Origin: SAR116 cluster bacterium
GTDB lineage: Bacteria > Pseudomonadota > Alphaproteobacteria > Puniceispirillales > Puniceispirillaceae
Direction: 5' to 3'
DNA: 41,629 nt
Assembly (NCBI GenBank): GCA_004213025.1
Contig: SHBC01000004.1
Coordinates: forward strand, 1 to 41,629
Shown here: positions 7,319 to 14,394 of the stretch, in pieces
Layout of the letters: each line of letters begins with the position of its first letter
Position numbering within the stretch: position 1 is the first letter of the stretch
Position numbers and translations under genes: made by a program
The notes under the pieces: generated by a model
Told to the model about the DNA's origin: nothing
The model's input: only the letters and a program-made list of their open reading frames with translations
The model's database searches: none

Positions 7319-8398
7319 GTGACAACACCCAATGCATCGACCCGCCGCACCGATCTGCGGCTCCTCCAGACCATGGCCGGCGCCCGGCATGGCGGCGCCG
7401 AGCTGTTCTTTGAGCGGCTTGCCATCGGGTTTCACGGCACCGGCATGACGCAGCAGCTGGTGATCAAGCCGGACGGCGATCGCATGGCCCGGCTCACCGC
7501 CGCCGGGCTTGACGTCACGGGGTGCGGGTTCTCGCCGCTTCTGGCGGCGCTGCATCGCCGTCAGATCGCCGCCGCCATCCGCCGCGGCAAACCCGATGTC
7601 GTTCTCAGCTGGATGAACCGGGCGACGATGATGACCCAGCCCGGCGGGTGTCCGCATGTCGCCAGACTCGGCGGCTTCTACAATCTGAAATATTATCGTG
7701 GCTGTGACTGGCTGGTCGCCAATACACGCGATATCGCCGACTATCTGATTGCCGAAGGCGTGCCAAAGGACCGTGTCCATTACCAGATCAATTTCGTCCC
7801 CGACGGGCGTGAGGGGCCAGAATTCAGGGGGCCGGTGTTCGAAGGCCCCGAAGGTGATGGCCCGCCACCTGACGGGCCGGTCATCGCCGCGCTTGGCAGG
7901 CTGCATCAGAACAAGGCGTTCGATACGCTGATCCGCGCCTTTGCGGCGCTGCCGGACGGCACGCTGTGGCTGGCCGGTGAAGGGCCGGAACGCGCCATGC
8001 TTGGTGATCTGGCGGATGAGCTGGGCGTCGGCGAACGGGTGGCGTTTCTTGGCTGGCAGGATGACCCGCAATCGGTCATCCGCGGCGCCGACATTCTTGT
8101 CTGCCCGTCGCGGCACGAACCTTTCGGCAATGTCATCGCCGAGGGGATGGCCTGTGGCAGACCGGTGATCTCGACACGGACAAATGGCGGGTGCGAATTG
8201 ATCGAGGATGGCGTCAATGGCCTGCTGGTGCCGGTTGATGATGTCGGCGCGCTGGCCGATGCATTGGCCAAGCTAACAGCGGACTCGGCTCTGGCGGCGC
8301 GGCTGACCGAAGGTGGGCAGGCCTATTGGCAGGCCACCCTGTCACCGCAACGCGTGACCGGCGACTGGATCGATTTTCTTGAAAGGGTCGCCGGCTGA
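7319..8398 (+). CDS. GT4-family glycosyltransferase
   Basis: Cytoplasmic GT-B glycosyltransferase (family 4, group 1), 359 aa, using a nucleotide sugar. The N-domain begins LQTMAGARHGGAELFFERLA. The C-domain has VIAALGRLHQNKAFDTLIRAF, LAGEGPER, VAFLGW and the E-x7-E motif SRHEPFGNVIAEGMACGRPVI (about residues 263-283). The start is a GTG 11 bp after betB with only a weak ribosome site; a later in-frame ATG at 7373 would delete the first residues of the fold. A glycine/proline-rich pentad repeat (GPxxx) forms the linker between the two domains. The stop overlaps the asnB start (TGATG), so the two are translationally coupled, which suggests a joint role in a glycan or glycoconjugate. Acceptor unknown. 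Confidence 0.88.
   Translation: MTTPNASTRRTDLRLLQTMAGARHGGAELFFERLAIGFHGTGMTQQLVIKPDGDRMARLTAAGLDVTGCGFSPLLAALHRRQIAAAIRRGKPDVVLSWMNRATMMTQPGGCPHVARLGGFYNLKYYRGCDWLVANTRDIADYLIAEGVPKDRVHYQINFVPDGREGPEFRGPVFEGPEGDGPPPDGPVIAALGRLHQNKAFDTLIRAFAALPDGTLWLAGEGPERAMLGDLADELGVGERVAFLGWQDDPQSVIRGADILVCPSRHEPFGNVIAEGMACGRPVISTRTNGGCELIEDGVNGLLVPVDDVGALADALAKLTADSALAARLTEGGQAYWQATLSPQRVTGDWIDFLERVAG
7814..7882. repeat. Degenerate 15-bp repeat (GPxxx pentads) in GT4 linker
   Basis: Units begin at 7814, 7829, 7844, 7859 and a partial one at 7874. They encode GPEFR-GPVFE-GPEGD-GPPPD-GPV. The DNA copies have diverged, but the GlyPro period of exactly five codons is intact, which points to an older expansion than the other repeats of the window. 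It lies where GT-B enzymes have their interdomain linker. Confidence 0.7.
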
Positions 8399-10236
8399 TG
8401 TGCGGGATTGGCGGTTATTTCCTTCGCCCCGGGGGTGCCGCGCCGGCAGACGCGCTGGACAGGATGGAGCGCGCGCTGGCGCATCGCGGCCCTGACGGCA
8501 GCGGGCGTTACGCGGGCAACCGGGCCGGGTTCGTGCATACGCGTCTCTCGATTGTCGATCTGGCGAAGGGGGCGCAGCCCTTCATCGCGCCAGGCGAGGA
8601 TGGCGGTCAGGTACTGGTCGCGAATGGCGAGATCTACAATCACACAGCGCTGCGCCAGTCGCAGTGCGCCGGGTATGATTTCACCTCCAACTCGGATTGC
8701 GAGACGCTGCTGGCGCTGTGGGCGCGGCATGGCCATGCGGCGCTGACGCATCTTCGCGGCATGTATGCAGCGGCGCTTTACGACCCTGCCAGCGGCGAGG
8801 GACTTCTGATCCGCGATCCCTTCGGGATCAAGCCGCTCTATTTCTGCGAGACGGCGGACGGGCTGTTCTTTGCCTCGGAGATCGCCGCGCTGCGCGCCAT
8901 CGGCCTTGCCGACACCGCGACAGACCGGGCCGCGCCCAGCCAATCCCGTAGCGACCCGCTTCACGCCGCCTGTATCATCGACCGGCAATTCGCCCCCGAT
9001 GATCTGCCGGCCTTTCCGACGATCCGCCGCATCGCACCTGGCGAGATGCTGATCATTCGCGGCGGGCAGATTGCCGAGACCCTTACCGACAGGCCGCTGG
9101 AATCAGGCATCACAGATCCGGCCACGCCGACGATTGACGCGTTCGAGGCGCAGCTTCACGACGCTGTCGAGGCGCATCTGATGGCCGATGTGCCGCTCGG
9201 CCTGTTCTTTTCCGGCGGCGTTGATTCCTCGGCCATCCTGGCGGCGCTTGCCGATCTGCGAACACGCGACGGACGCAGCGAGCCGATCCTGACCTATACG
9301 GTGCGCTTTGACCGCGGCGATGATGATGAAACTGGCGCCGCCGCCGCGCTTGCCGCCGGCGAGGGGGCCGAATTCGTTGATGTTCCCTATGGCAAGGCCG
9401 ATTTTCTGGCCGATGCCGGGCTGGCCGCGCTGGCCTGCGATGATGCGGTGGCGGATTATGCCATCCTGCCGACACTGCATCTGGCGCGGCGCGCGGCGCA
9501 GGATGTCAAGGTGGTGCTGTCCGGTGAAGGCGGTGATGAATTCTTTGCCGGCTATGGCCGCTATCGGGCCGGGCTGCGCGCCATCGGTGCGAAATTCCCG
9601 ACCCGGGCCGGACCGGCATTGCGGGCCGGATTGTTTGGTGATGATGTGGCGCGGCGGCTGACCGCGCGCTATGTGCTGGCCGGCGCCAATATGCCAGGCG
9701 TGCTGCAGCGGCTTGCCGACAGGCGCGGCGCGCTGGCCGCGCTGCAACGCCACGATATTGATGACTGGCTGCCGAATGATCTGCTGATCAAGCTTGATCG
9801 CTGTCTCATGCGTCATGGGCTGGAGGGGCGCACGCCCTTCATCGACAGGCAGATGTCTGCTTACGGTTTCCACCTGCCGGTGGCGGCGAAGATTGGCCGC
9901 GGCGGTGGCAAGCATCTGGTCAAATCCTGGCTTGCGCGGCGTCTGCCAGCCTGCCGGCCCTTTGCCAGAAAGCGCGGCTTTACGGTGCCTGTCGGTGGGT
10001 GGATTGCCGAGGAAGCCCACAGGCTGGCACCGCTGGTGGCGGCGCAGGATGGTGTGGCGGAACTGATCAGCGCCGACAAGGCGCGGGCGGTCATCGAGGC
10101 TGCCGATGCCAACGGTAATGGTCGTGGCGGGCTGCTGGCATGGCGGCTGCTGTTCTACGCGCTATGGCACCAGATCCATTGCCGCGGCATCAGCGCCGAA
10201 CAACCGCTTGCCGACATCCTTGCCGCACGCGGCTAG
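8398..10236 (+). CDS. asnB: Asparagine synthetase B (glutamine-hydrolysing)
   Basis: 612-aa amidotransferase. The N-terminal Ntn glutaminase domain starts MCGIGGYF, with Cys2 as nucleophile exposed after Met removal, and continues with RGPDGSG, HTRLSIVDL and NGEIYNH. The C-terminal synthetase domain has the ATP pyrophosphatase loop SGGVDSS (residues 272-278), SGEGGDEFFAGYGRY and LEGRTPFID. The reaction is Asp + Gln + ATP to Asn + Glu + AMP + PPi. Paralogues in polysaccharide clusters amidate other carboxylates. Because the start overlaps the stop of a glycosyltransferase, a surface-glycan role is a real alternative to general asparagine synthesis. It ends in CTAG shared with the convergent Lrp/AsnC gene. 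Confidence 0.92.
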   Translation: MCGIGGYFLRPGGAAPADALDRMERALAHRGPDGSGRYAGNRAGFVHTRLSIVDLAKGAQPFIAPGEDGGQVLVANGEIYNHTALRQSQCAGYDFTSNSDCETLLALWARHGHAALTHLRGMYAAALYDPASGEGLLIRDPFGIKPLYFCETADGLFFASEIAALRAIGLADTATDRAAPSQSRSDPLHAACIIDRQFAPDDLPAFPTIRRIAPGEMLIIRGGQIAETLTDRPLESGITDPATPTIDAFEAQLHDAVEAHLMADVPLGLFFSGGVDSSAILAALADLRTRDGRSEPILTYTVRFDRGDDDETGAAAALAAGEGAEFVDVPYGKADFLADAGLAALACDDAVADYAILPTLHLARRAAQDVKVVLSGEGGDEFFAGYGRYRAGLRAIGAKFPTRAGPALRAGLFGDDVARRLTARYVLAGANMPGVLQRLADRRGALAALQRHDIDDWLPNDLLIKLDRCLMRHGLEGRTPFIDRQMSAYGFHLPVAAKIGRGGGKHLVKSWLARRLPACRPFARKRGFTVPVGGWIAEEAHRLAPLVAAQDGVAELISADKARAVIEAADANGNGRGGLLAWRLLFYALWHQIHCRGISAEQPLADILAARG

Positions 10237-10709
10237 GGCGCGGGGTCGGCGGCGATCGGCAGCGCCGTGGTGAATTTGATTTCTTCCATCGCGAAGGATG
10301 AACTGACATCGGTCAGCTGCACCCGGCTGATCAGGCTGCGGTAGAAGGCGTCATAGGCGGCCATGTCGGCGACGACGACGCGAAGCAGGTAATCCACCTC
10401 GCCGCTCATGCGGTAGAATTCGACGACCTCGGGCATTTCGGAAATCATCGTCGCGAAGGATTCCAGCCAGTCGGCATTATGCTGGTCGGTGCGCAGCGCG
10501 ACAAACACCGACATCCCGACCCCGACCCTTGTCGGGTCGAGAAGCGCCACACGCTTGCGAATCACGCCGATTTCCTCGAGTCGCTGGATCCGTCGCCAGC
10601 ATGGCGTCACCGACAGGCCGACCTTGCGCGCGATCTCGGCCACCGGCTGCGCCGCATTTTCCTGAAGGTGAACAAGGATTTTCCTGTCGGTTGCATCCAT
10701 AGCCGCCAT
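10233..10709 (-). CDS. Lrp/AsnC family transcriptional regulator
   Basis: 158-aa feast/famine regulator with an N-terminal winged HTH (DATDRKILVHLQENAAQPVAEIARKVG then LSVTPCWRRIQRLEEIGVI, about 4-50) and a C-terminal RAM ligand-binding/oligomerisation domain (about 65-150). The start at 10709 (MAAMDATDRK) fits the family; the open frame extends 36 codons upstream but overlaps a likely operator. Its TAG stop lies in the same CTAG as the asnB stop on the other strand. Facing asnB suggests an amino-acid responsive role, as AsnC has for asnA in E. coli, but that link is inference. Probably autoregulated through the palindrome at 10801-10817. Confidence 0.9.
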   Translation of the reverse strand: MAAMDATDRKILVHLQENAAQPVAEIARKVGLSVTPCWRRIQRLEEIGVIRKRVALLDPTRVGVGMSVFVALRTDQHNADWLESFATMISEMPEVVEFYRMSGEVDYLLRVVVADMAAYDAFYRSLISRVQLTDVSSSFAMEEIKFTTALPIAADPAP

Positions 10710-10800
10710 GGGAGTGTCTTTCCATAATGATTTGCCAGCGTTCGCAACCAGCTGGCCCTTGAAGCTGTGTAGCGCAAGCCCCTTCAAGTCCCAACTGATT

Positions 10801-10817
10801 TTGGAAATATATTCCAA
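10801..10817. promoter_or_regulatory. 17-bp palindrome, probable Lrp-type operator
   Basis: TTGGAA-ATATA-TTCCAA, a perfect 6-bp inverted repeat with an AT-rich 5-bp centre, 91 bp upstream of the Lrp/AsnC start. Lrp-family sites are typically short inverted repeats around an A/T core, and these genes are usually autoregulated. Assigning the site to this protein is inference. Confidence 0.55.
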
Positions 10818-10842
10818 TTAATCTATCTTCAACTTAGAATTA

Positions 10843-10857
10843 CGCGAAAATTTCGCG
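10843..10857. promoter_or_regulatory. 15-bp perfect palindrome in divergent promoter region
   Basis: CGCGAAA-A-TTTCGCG reads the same on both strands around one central base. It lies between the Lrp/AsnC gene and the methyltransferase gene, 25 bp from the first palindrome, in an AT-rich patch (about 10795-10860) of a GC-rich genome. It could be an operator for either direction; no T-tract follows, so it is not an obvious terminator. Confidence 0.4.
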
Positions 10858-10926
10858 CAGTGCCGGTCAGTGTCAAGATATCCCACCGGGGTTGATTTTG
10901 CCGGGTCCAGACGTCATGGTCCGCGC

Positions 10927-11877
10927 ATGAGTGATATCGAAACCCCCAAGGCAAAGGCCGGGTCAATCCCACAGCCACAGCTTCTGGCAGCAGATGACTG
11001 GCAGGATTACGCGCTTCTTGACAGCGGCGACGGGCAGAAGCTGGAACGGTTCGGCAGCTTCACCTTTGTTCGCCCGGAGCCGCAGGCGATGTGGGCCCCG
11101 CGTCTGGCCGCTGCGGACTGGCAGGCGGCTGATGGCCGGTTTGTCGCCAGCCAGGGACGCGGCGATGATGACGAGGCGGCCGGCGGCTGGACCTTGTCAA
11201 AAAGCCTGCCATCGCAATGGCAGGTCAGCTATGACAATCTTCGCTTCCTTGCCAGGCCGACGCCCTTCAGGCATCTGGGGTTCTTTCCCGAACAGGCACC
11301 GCACTGGAACTGGTGCGCCGAACTCATCAAGGCCTTCACCGCCCGCCATCGGCGCGCACCACGGATCCTCAACCTGTTCGCCTATTCTGGCGTCGCCAGC
11401 CTTCATGCCGCGCGCGCCGGGGCCGAGGTGGCGCATGTCGATGCCAGCCGCAAGGCCATCACGCAGGCCTTTGAAAACCGCGACGAGGCCGGTCTTGACG
11501 AAGCACCGATCCGCTTCATCACCGAGGATGCCGGACGGTTTGTCGAGCGCGAGATCCGGCGCGGGCGGTCCTATGACGGCATTCTTCTCGACCCGCCGAA
11601 ATATGGCCGCGGCCCGAAGGGCGAGCGCTGGCAGATCGAAACCGACCTGGTGCCGTTGCTGCGTGGCTGCCGGAGCCTGCTGTCCGACACGCCGCTGTTT
11701 CTGCTGTTGACCATCTATGCCATCCGCGCCTCCTCGCAGGCGGCGCATTACGCGCTTGCCGACATGATGGCGGGGGCTGGCGGGTCGGTATCGTCGGGCG
11801 AGCTTGTCAGCATCGAGACGGGTGATGCGCCGCGCGTTGTCAGCCAGGCCAATTTCGCCCGCTGGCAGGCAGGATAG
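10927..11877 (+). CDS. Class I SAM-dependent methyltransferase (RlmI/RlmK-like)
   Basis: 316-aa Rossmann methyltransferase. The SAM site is ILNLFAYSGVASLHAARAGAEVAHVDASR (motif I; the acidic residue of VDAS binds the ribose). The catalytic/product motif is DPPKYGRGPKGE, as in the RlmI (23S m5C1962) and RlmK (m7G2069) groups; this motif precedes WQIETDLVPLLRGC. The N-terminal ~100 residues lack the obvious PUA sequence of RlmI, so the exact RNA target is uncertain. The start at 10927 is the first ATG fitting the family length; a GTG at 10870 in frame is possible but overlaps promoter-like AT-rich sequence. Convergent with the SpoU/TrmH gene 8 bp away. Confidence 0.82.
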   Translation: MSDIETPKAKAGSIPQPQLLAADDWQDYALLDSGDGQKLERFGSFTFVRPEPQAMWAPRLAAADWQAADGRFVASQGRGDDDEAAGGWTLSKSLPSQWQVSYDNLRFLARPTPFRHLGFFPEQAPHWNWCAELIKAFTARHRRAPRILNLFAYSGVASLHAARAGAEVAHVDASRKAITQAFENRDEAGLDEAPIRFITEDAGRFVEREIRRGRSYDGILLDPPKYGRGPKGERWQIETDLVPLLRGCRSLLSDTPLFLLLTIYAIRASSQAAHYALADMMAGAGGSVSSGELVSIETGDAPRVVSQANFARWQAG

Positions 11878-11885
11878 CGGACCGG

Positions 11886-12737
11886 TCAGGATTCGCGCAA
11901 CGCCTCATACAGCACCAGACCACTGGCAACCGCGAGGTTCAGCGAATCGGAGCGGCCCAGCATCGGCATCCGCACAAGCTGGCTGCAGGCCGCCATCAGC
12001 CCATCGGTGAGGCCAGCCTGTTCATTGCCCATCAGCAGGATCAGCGGCCCGCTGTAATCCGCCGCGCGGTAATCGACGCTTGCCGGCAGGGCGGTGCCGA
12101 CGACCCGGCCAGGCCAGCCACCTGCGAGCTGCAGAAATTCCGCCTCGGACATATGCGCCAGCGCGACATTGAACACCGCCCCCATGGAGGCGCGAACCGC
12201 CTCCACCGAATAGGGGTCGGTGCAATCGCCGATCAGGATGACGCCGCGCGCACCAGTGGCATCGGCAGTGCGCATGATGGTGCCGAGATTGCCGGGATCG
12301 CGCACCCGGTCAAGCGCGATCCAGCATCGGCCGGGATCCGGCCCCACCTCATCAGCGGCAAGCCAACGCTGTTCAAAGGCACCAAGCACCATCTGCGGAT
12401 TGTCCTTGCGGCTGACTCGTGCCAGCAGCGATTCGGTGACCGGAAGCGCCCGCCCACCATCGCGAGTCAGGGCCTGAAGAAGCTCGTCAAGCTGCCCGTT
12501 ACGCCGGCCGTCACGCTGGTCATCACGCTGGTTATCCCTGGCATCCCTGGCATGCGAGGCCAGATAGGCAAGCCTGTGCATACGCCATCCAAGCGCCACC
12601 GCCTCGGTGCAGATTCGCATGCCTTCGGCCAGAAACCAGCCTGTCTGGCGCCGGAACTTGCGCTCATGAAGCGAGCGGAGCCGCTTCACCTCGGCGTTCG
12701 CGGCGCTGGTAATGATATCGGGCGCGGTGTCATTCAT
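11886..12737 (-). CDS. TrmH/SpoU family RNA 2'-O-methyltransferase
   Basis: 283-aa SPOUT methyltransferase. The N-terminal substrate-binding domain (ITSAANAEVKRLRSLHERKFRRQTGWFLAEG) is followed by the knotted catalytic domain with the three TrmH motifs DPGNLGTIMRTA, LMGNEQAGL and SLNLAVASGLVLYEAL. The family methylates ribose 2'-OH of rRNA or tRNA; RlmB-like proteins are closest in layout, but the target is not provable here. AGGA lies 8 nt before the ATG at 12737. Around residues 60-85 there is a strongly charged low-complexity insert, (A/N)RD-type repeats, encoded by 12- and 9-bp DNA repeats, between the two domains. Confidence 0.88.
   Translation of the reverse strand: MNDTAPDIITSAANAEVKRLRSLHERKFRRQTGWFLAEGMRICTEAVALGWRMHRLAYLASHARDARDNQRDDQRDGRRNGQLDELLQALTRDGGRALPVTESLLARVSRKDNPQMVLGAFEQRWLAADEVGPDPGRCWIALDRVRDPGNLGTIMRTADATGARGVILIGDCTDPYSVEAVRASMGAVFNVALAHMSEAEFLQLAGGWPGRVVGTALPASVDYRAADYSGPLILLMGNEQAGLTDGLMAACSQLVRMPMLGRSDSLNLAVASGLVLYEALRES
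12511..12552. repeat. Mixed 12-bp and 9-bp tandem repeats in TrmH-family gene
   Basis: Two 12-bp units (TCACGCTGGTCA / TCACGCTGGTTA, 12511-12534) are followed by two exact 9-bp units (TCCCTGGCA, 12535-12552). They encode the ARD-ARD-NQRD-DQRD stretch between the RNA-binding and knot domains of the methyltransferase. All units keep frame. Confidence 0.8.
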
Positions 12738-12879
12738 GTCGGCTGTCCTAGCAAAAACCATCCCAAGGCCCAAATTTTTTGTTTCAATTCCGACTTTTTT
12801 CGTCGTACAAAAATCCAGGAAATGCAAAGAGCCTGCCCACGCATTGGGTTATCGGCTCTGCTTGTGGGGGTCATCTGCG
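12738..12879. promoter_or_regulatory. AT-rich divergent promoter region, TrmH / GlxA-type regulator
   Basis: The 142 bp between the divergent starts include an AT-rich core (12770-12815) with T6 and A5 tracts. TTTTTGT and ACAAAAA form an inverted pair about 26 nt apart. No convincing -35/-10 pair with 16-18 bp spacing was found, so the exact promoters are undetermined. Confidence 0.4.
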
Positions 12880-13869
12880 ATGAGTGTGCAGACCATCAAG
12901 TCACTGCTGCAGCATGACAGCAACGCAACCCCGCAGAAAATCGGGTTTTTGCTTCTCGATGATTTTTCGATGCTGGCCTTTGCCTCGGCGATCGAACCGT
13001 TGCGCGCGGCCAACAGGCAGAGTAACAGCGATCTCTATGGCTGGGTGATCGCCAGCCCGACTGGAAAACCGGCGGTGGCCAGCAATGGTGTCGAGGTGGC
13101 CTCGGACGGTGATGCCGCGGTGCTGCAGGATTGCCGGATGGTGTTTGTCTGTGCCGGGCTGAATGTGCGCGAGCATACCGACCGCACCGTGTTGAACCTG
13201 GTGCGCCGGCTGGACCGCAACGGTGCCGTCATCGGGGCGATCTGCACCGGCACCTATGTGATGGCGGCGGCCGGACTGCTTGATGACCGGCGCTGCACCA
13301 TTCATTGGGAGAATATCGACGGTCTTGGCGAGGAATTTCCCGAGCTGGAGATTACCAATGATCTGTTCGAGGTGGACGGCACCCGCGTGACCTGTTCCGG
13401 CGGCACCGCCTCGCTCGACATGATGCTGAACCTGATCGCGCAGTCGCATGGCGCCGCGCTTGCCGCCGAGGTATCGGACCAGTTCATCCATGACCGCATC
13501 CGCGAGCCAACCGACAGGCAGCGGATGGAGCTTCGCTCACGCCTTGGTGTCAGCCATCCGAAGTTGCTGGCTGTGGTGAAGACGATGGAAGACAATCTGG
13601 AAGAGCCGCTGGCGCAGACCGATATCGCCAGGATGACGAATCTGTCGACGCGGCAGCTTGAAAGGCTGTTCCGCAAATATCTGAACACGACGCCAACCCG
13701 CTATTATCTGAATTTGCGGCTGGCCCGGGCGCGCCATCTGTTGCGGCAGACCTCGATGTCGATTCTGTCGGTGGCACTTGCCTGCGGCTTTGTCTCGGCC
13801 TCGCATTTCTCGAAATGCTACCGCGAATGCTATGGCCGCACACCGCGCGCCGAACGCGCCCCGGCCTGA
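12880..13869 (+). CDS. GlxA/GbdR-type AraC family regulator (GATase1-like domain)
   Basis: 329-aa transcriptional activator. The N-terminal DJ-1/PfpI (GATase1-like) ligand domain (about 18-190) has IGFLLLDDFSMLAFASAIEPLRAANR and GAICTGTYVMAAAGLLDDRRCTIHWE. The C-terminal AraC domain (about 225-325) carries two HTH motifs (DIARMTNLSTRQLERLFRKY and ILSVALACGFVSASHFSKCYRECYGRTP). GbdR and CdhR, which respond to glycine betaine or dimethylglycine and to carnitine in Pseudomonas, have this architecture and the same DDFSM-like opening. Sarcosine oxidase, BetB-like and CaiD-like genes in the window make a quaternary-amine regulator plausible (inference). ATG at 12880 follows a GGGGGT stretch. Three copies of a 14-bp repeat begin at its stop codon. 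Confidence 0.87.
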   Translation: MSVQTIKSLLQHDSNATPQKIGFLLLDDFSMLAFASAIEPLRAANRQSNSDLYGWVIASPTGKPAVASNGVEVASDGDAAVLQDCRMVFVCAGLNVREHTDRTVLNLVRRLDRNGAVIGAICTGTYVMAAAGLLDDRRCTIHWENIDGLGEEFPELEITNDLFEVDGTRVTCSGGTASLDMMLNLIAQSHGAALAAEVSDQFIHDRIREPTDRQRMELRSRLGVSHPKLLAVVKTMEDNLEEPLAQTDIARMTNLSTRQLERLFRKYLNTTPTRYYLNLRLARARHLLRQTSMSILSVALACGFVSASHFSKCYRECYGRTPRAERAPA

Positions 13870-13910
13870 CATAACCAGCCTGACATAACCGGCCTGACAT
13901 AACCGGCCTG
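13864..13910. repeat. 14-bp tandem repeat, 3.4 copies, starting at a stop codon
   Basis: Units GCCTGACATAACC(A/G) start at 13864, 13878 and 13892, followed by a partial GCCTG. The first copy holds the TGA stop of the GlxA/GbdR-type gene. It is the only array here whose unit is not a multiple of 3, and it is almost wholly untranslated. Confidence 0.9.
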
Positions 13911-13942
13911 AAAACACTCCGCTTACCGCTTGCAGGCGGGCC

Positions 13943-14347
13943 TCAGTCAGCCGCCGCCTTGATGGCTGTCAGCATGCTGGCAAGCCCGGTCTTACGGGTT
14001 GGCGACAGGTGCGAATCAAGACCGATTTCTGACAGGAACGCCGCCTCGGTATCGCGGATTTCATCCACCGTCCGGTCCGAATAGACGCGTAGCAGCAGGG
14101 CGATCAGCCCTTGCACGATGGCGGCGTCCGATCCGGCGTGGAAGGTGATCTCACCATCCTTTGTCTCGGCCGCGAAATGCACCACCGACTGGCAGCCACG
14201 AAGCCGGTATTCGTCTGTCTGATATTGCGCTGGCAGGGGCGGCAGCCGGCGGCCAAGATCAATCAGCAGCTGGTAGCGGTCCTCCCAGTCATCGAGAAAG
14301 CCGAACTCATCGACAATTTCGCTGGCGGCTTCGGCGGCACGGTTCAT
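13943..14347 (-). CDS. sufE: SufE family cysteine desulfurase activator
   Basis: 134-aa SufE, which takes persulfide sulfur from SufS and passes it to the SufBCD scaffold during Fe-S cluster assembly. The active cysteine is Cys52 in RLRGCQSVVHF, matching the E. coli RIPGCQS motif; the N-terminal EIVDEFGFLDDWEDRYQLLIDLG is also typical. AGGAG lies 7 nt upstream of the ATG at 14347, which rules out the longer in-frame start at 14371. It stands alone without other suf genes, as is common in alphaproteobacteria. Confidence 0.93.
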   Translation of the reverse strand: MNRAAEAASEIVDEFGFLDDWEDRYQLLIDLGRRLPPLPAQYQTDEYRLRGCQSVVHFAAETKDGEITFHAGSDAAIVQGLIALLLRVYSDRTVDEIRDTEAAFLSEIGLDSHLSPTRKTGLASMLTAIKAAAD

Positions 14348-14394
14348 GGGGTGGCTCCTGGTAGCGGGCAAGGTCTGTGCGCTGTGGTCTGGTA

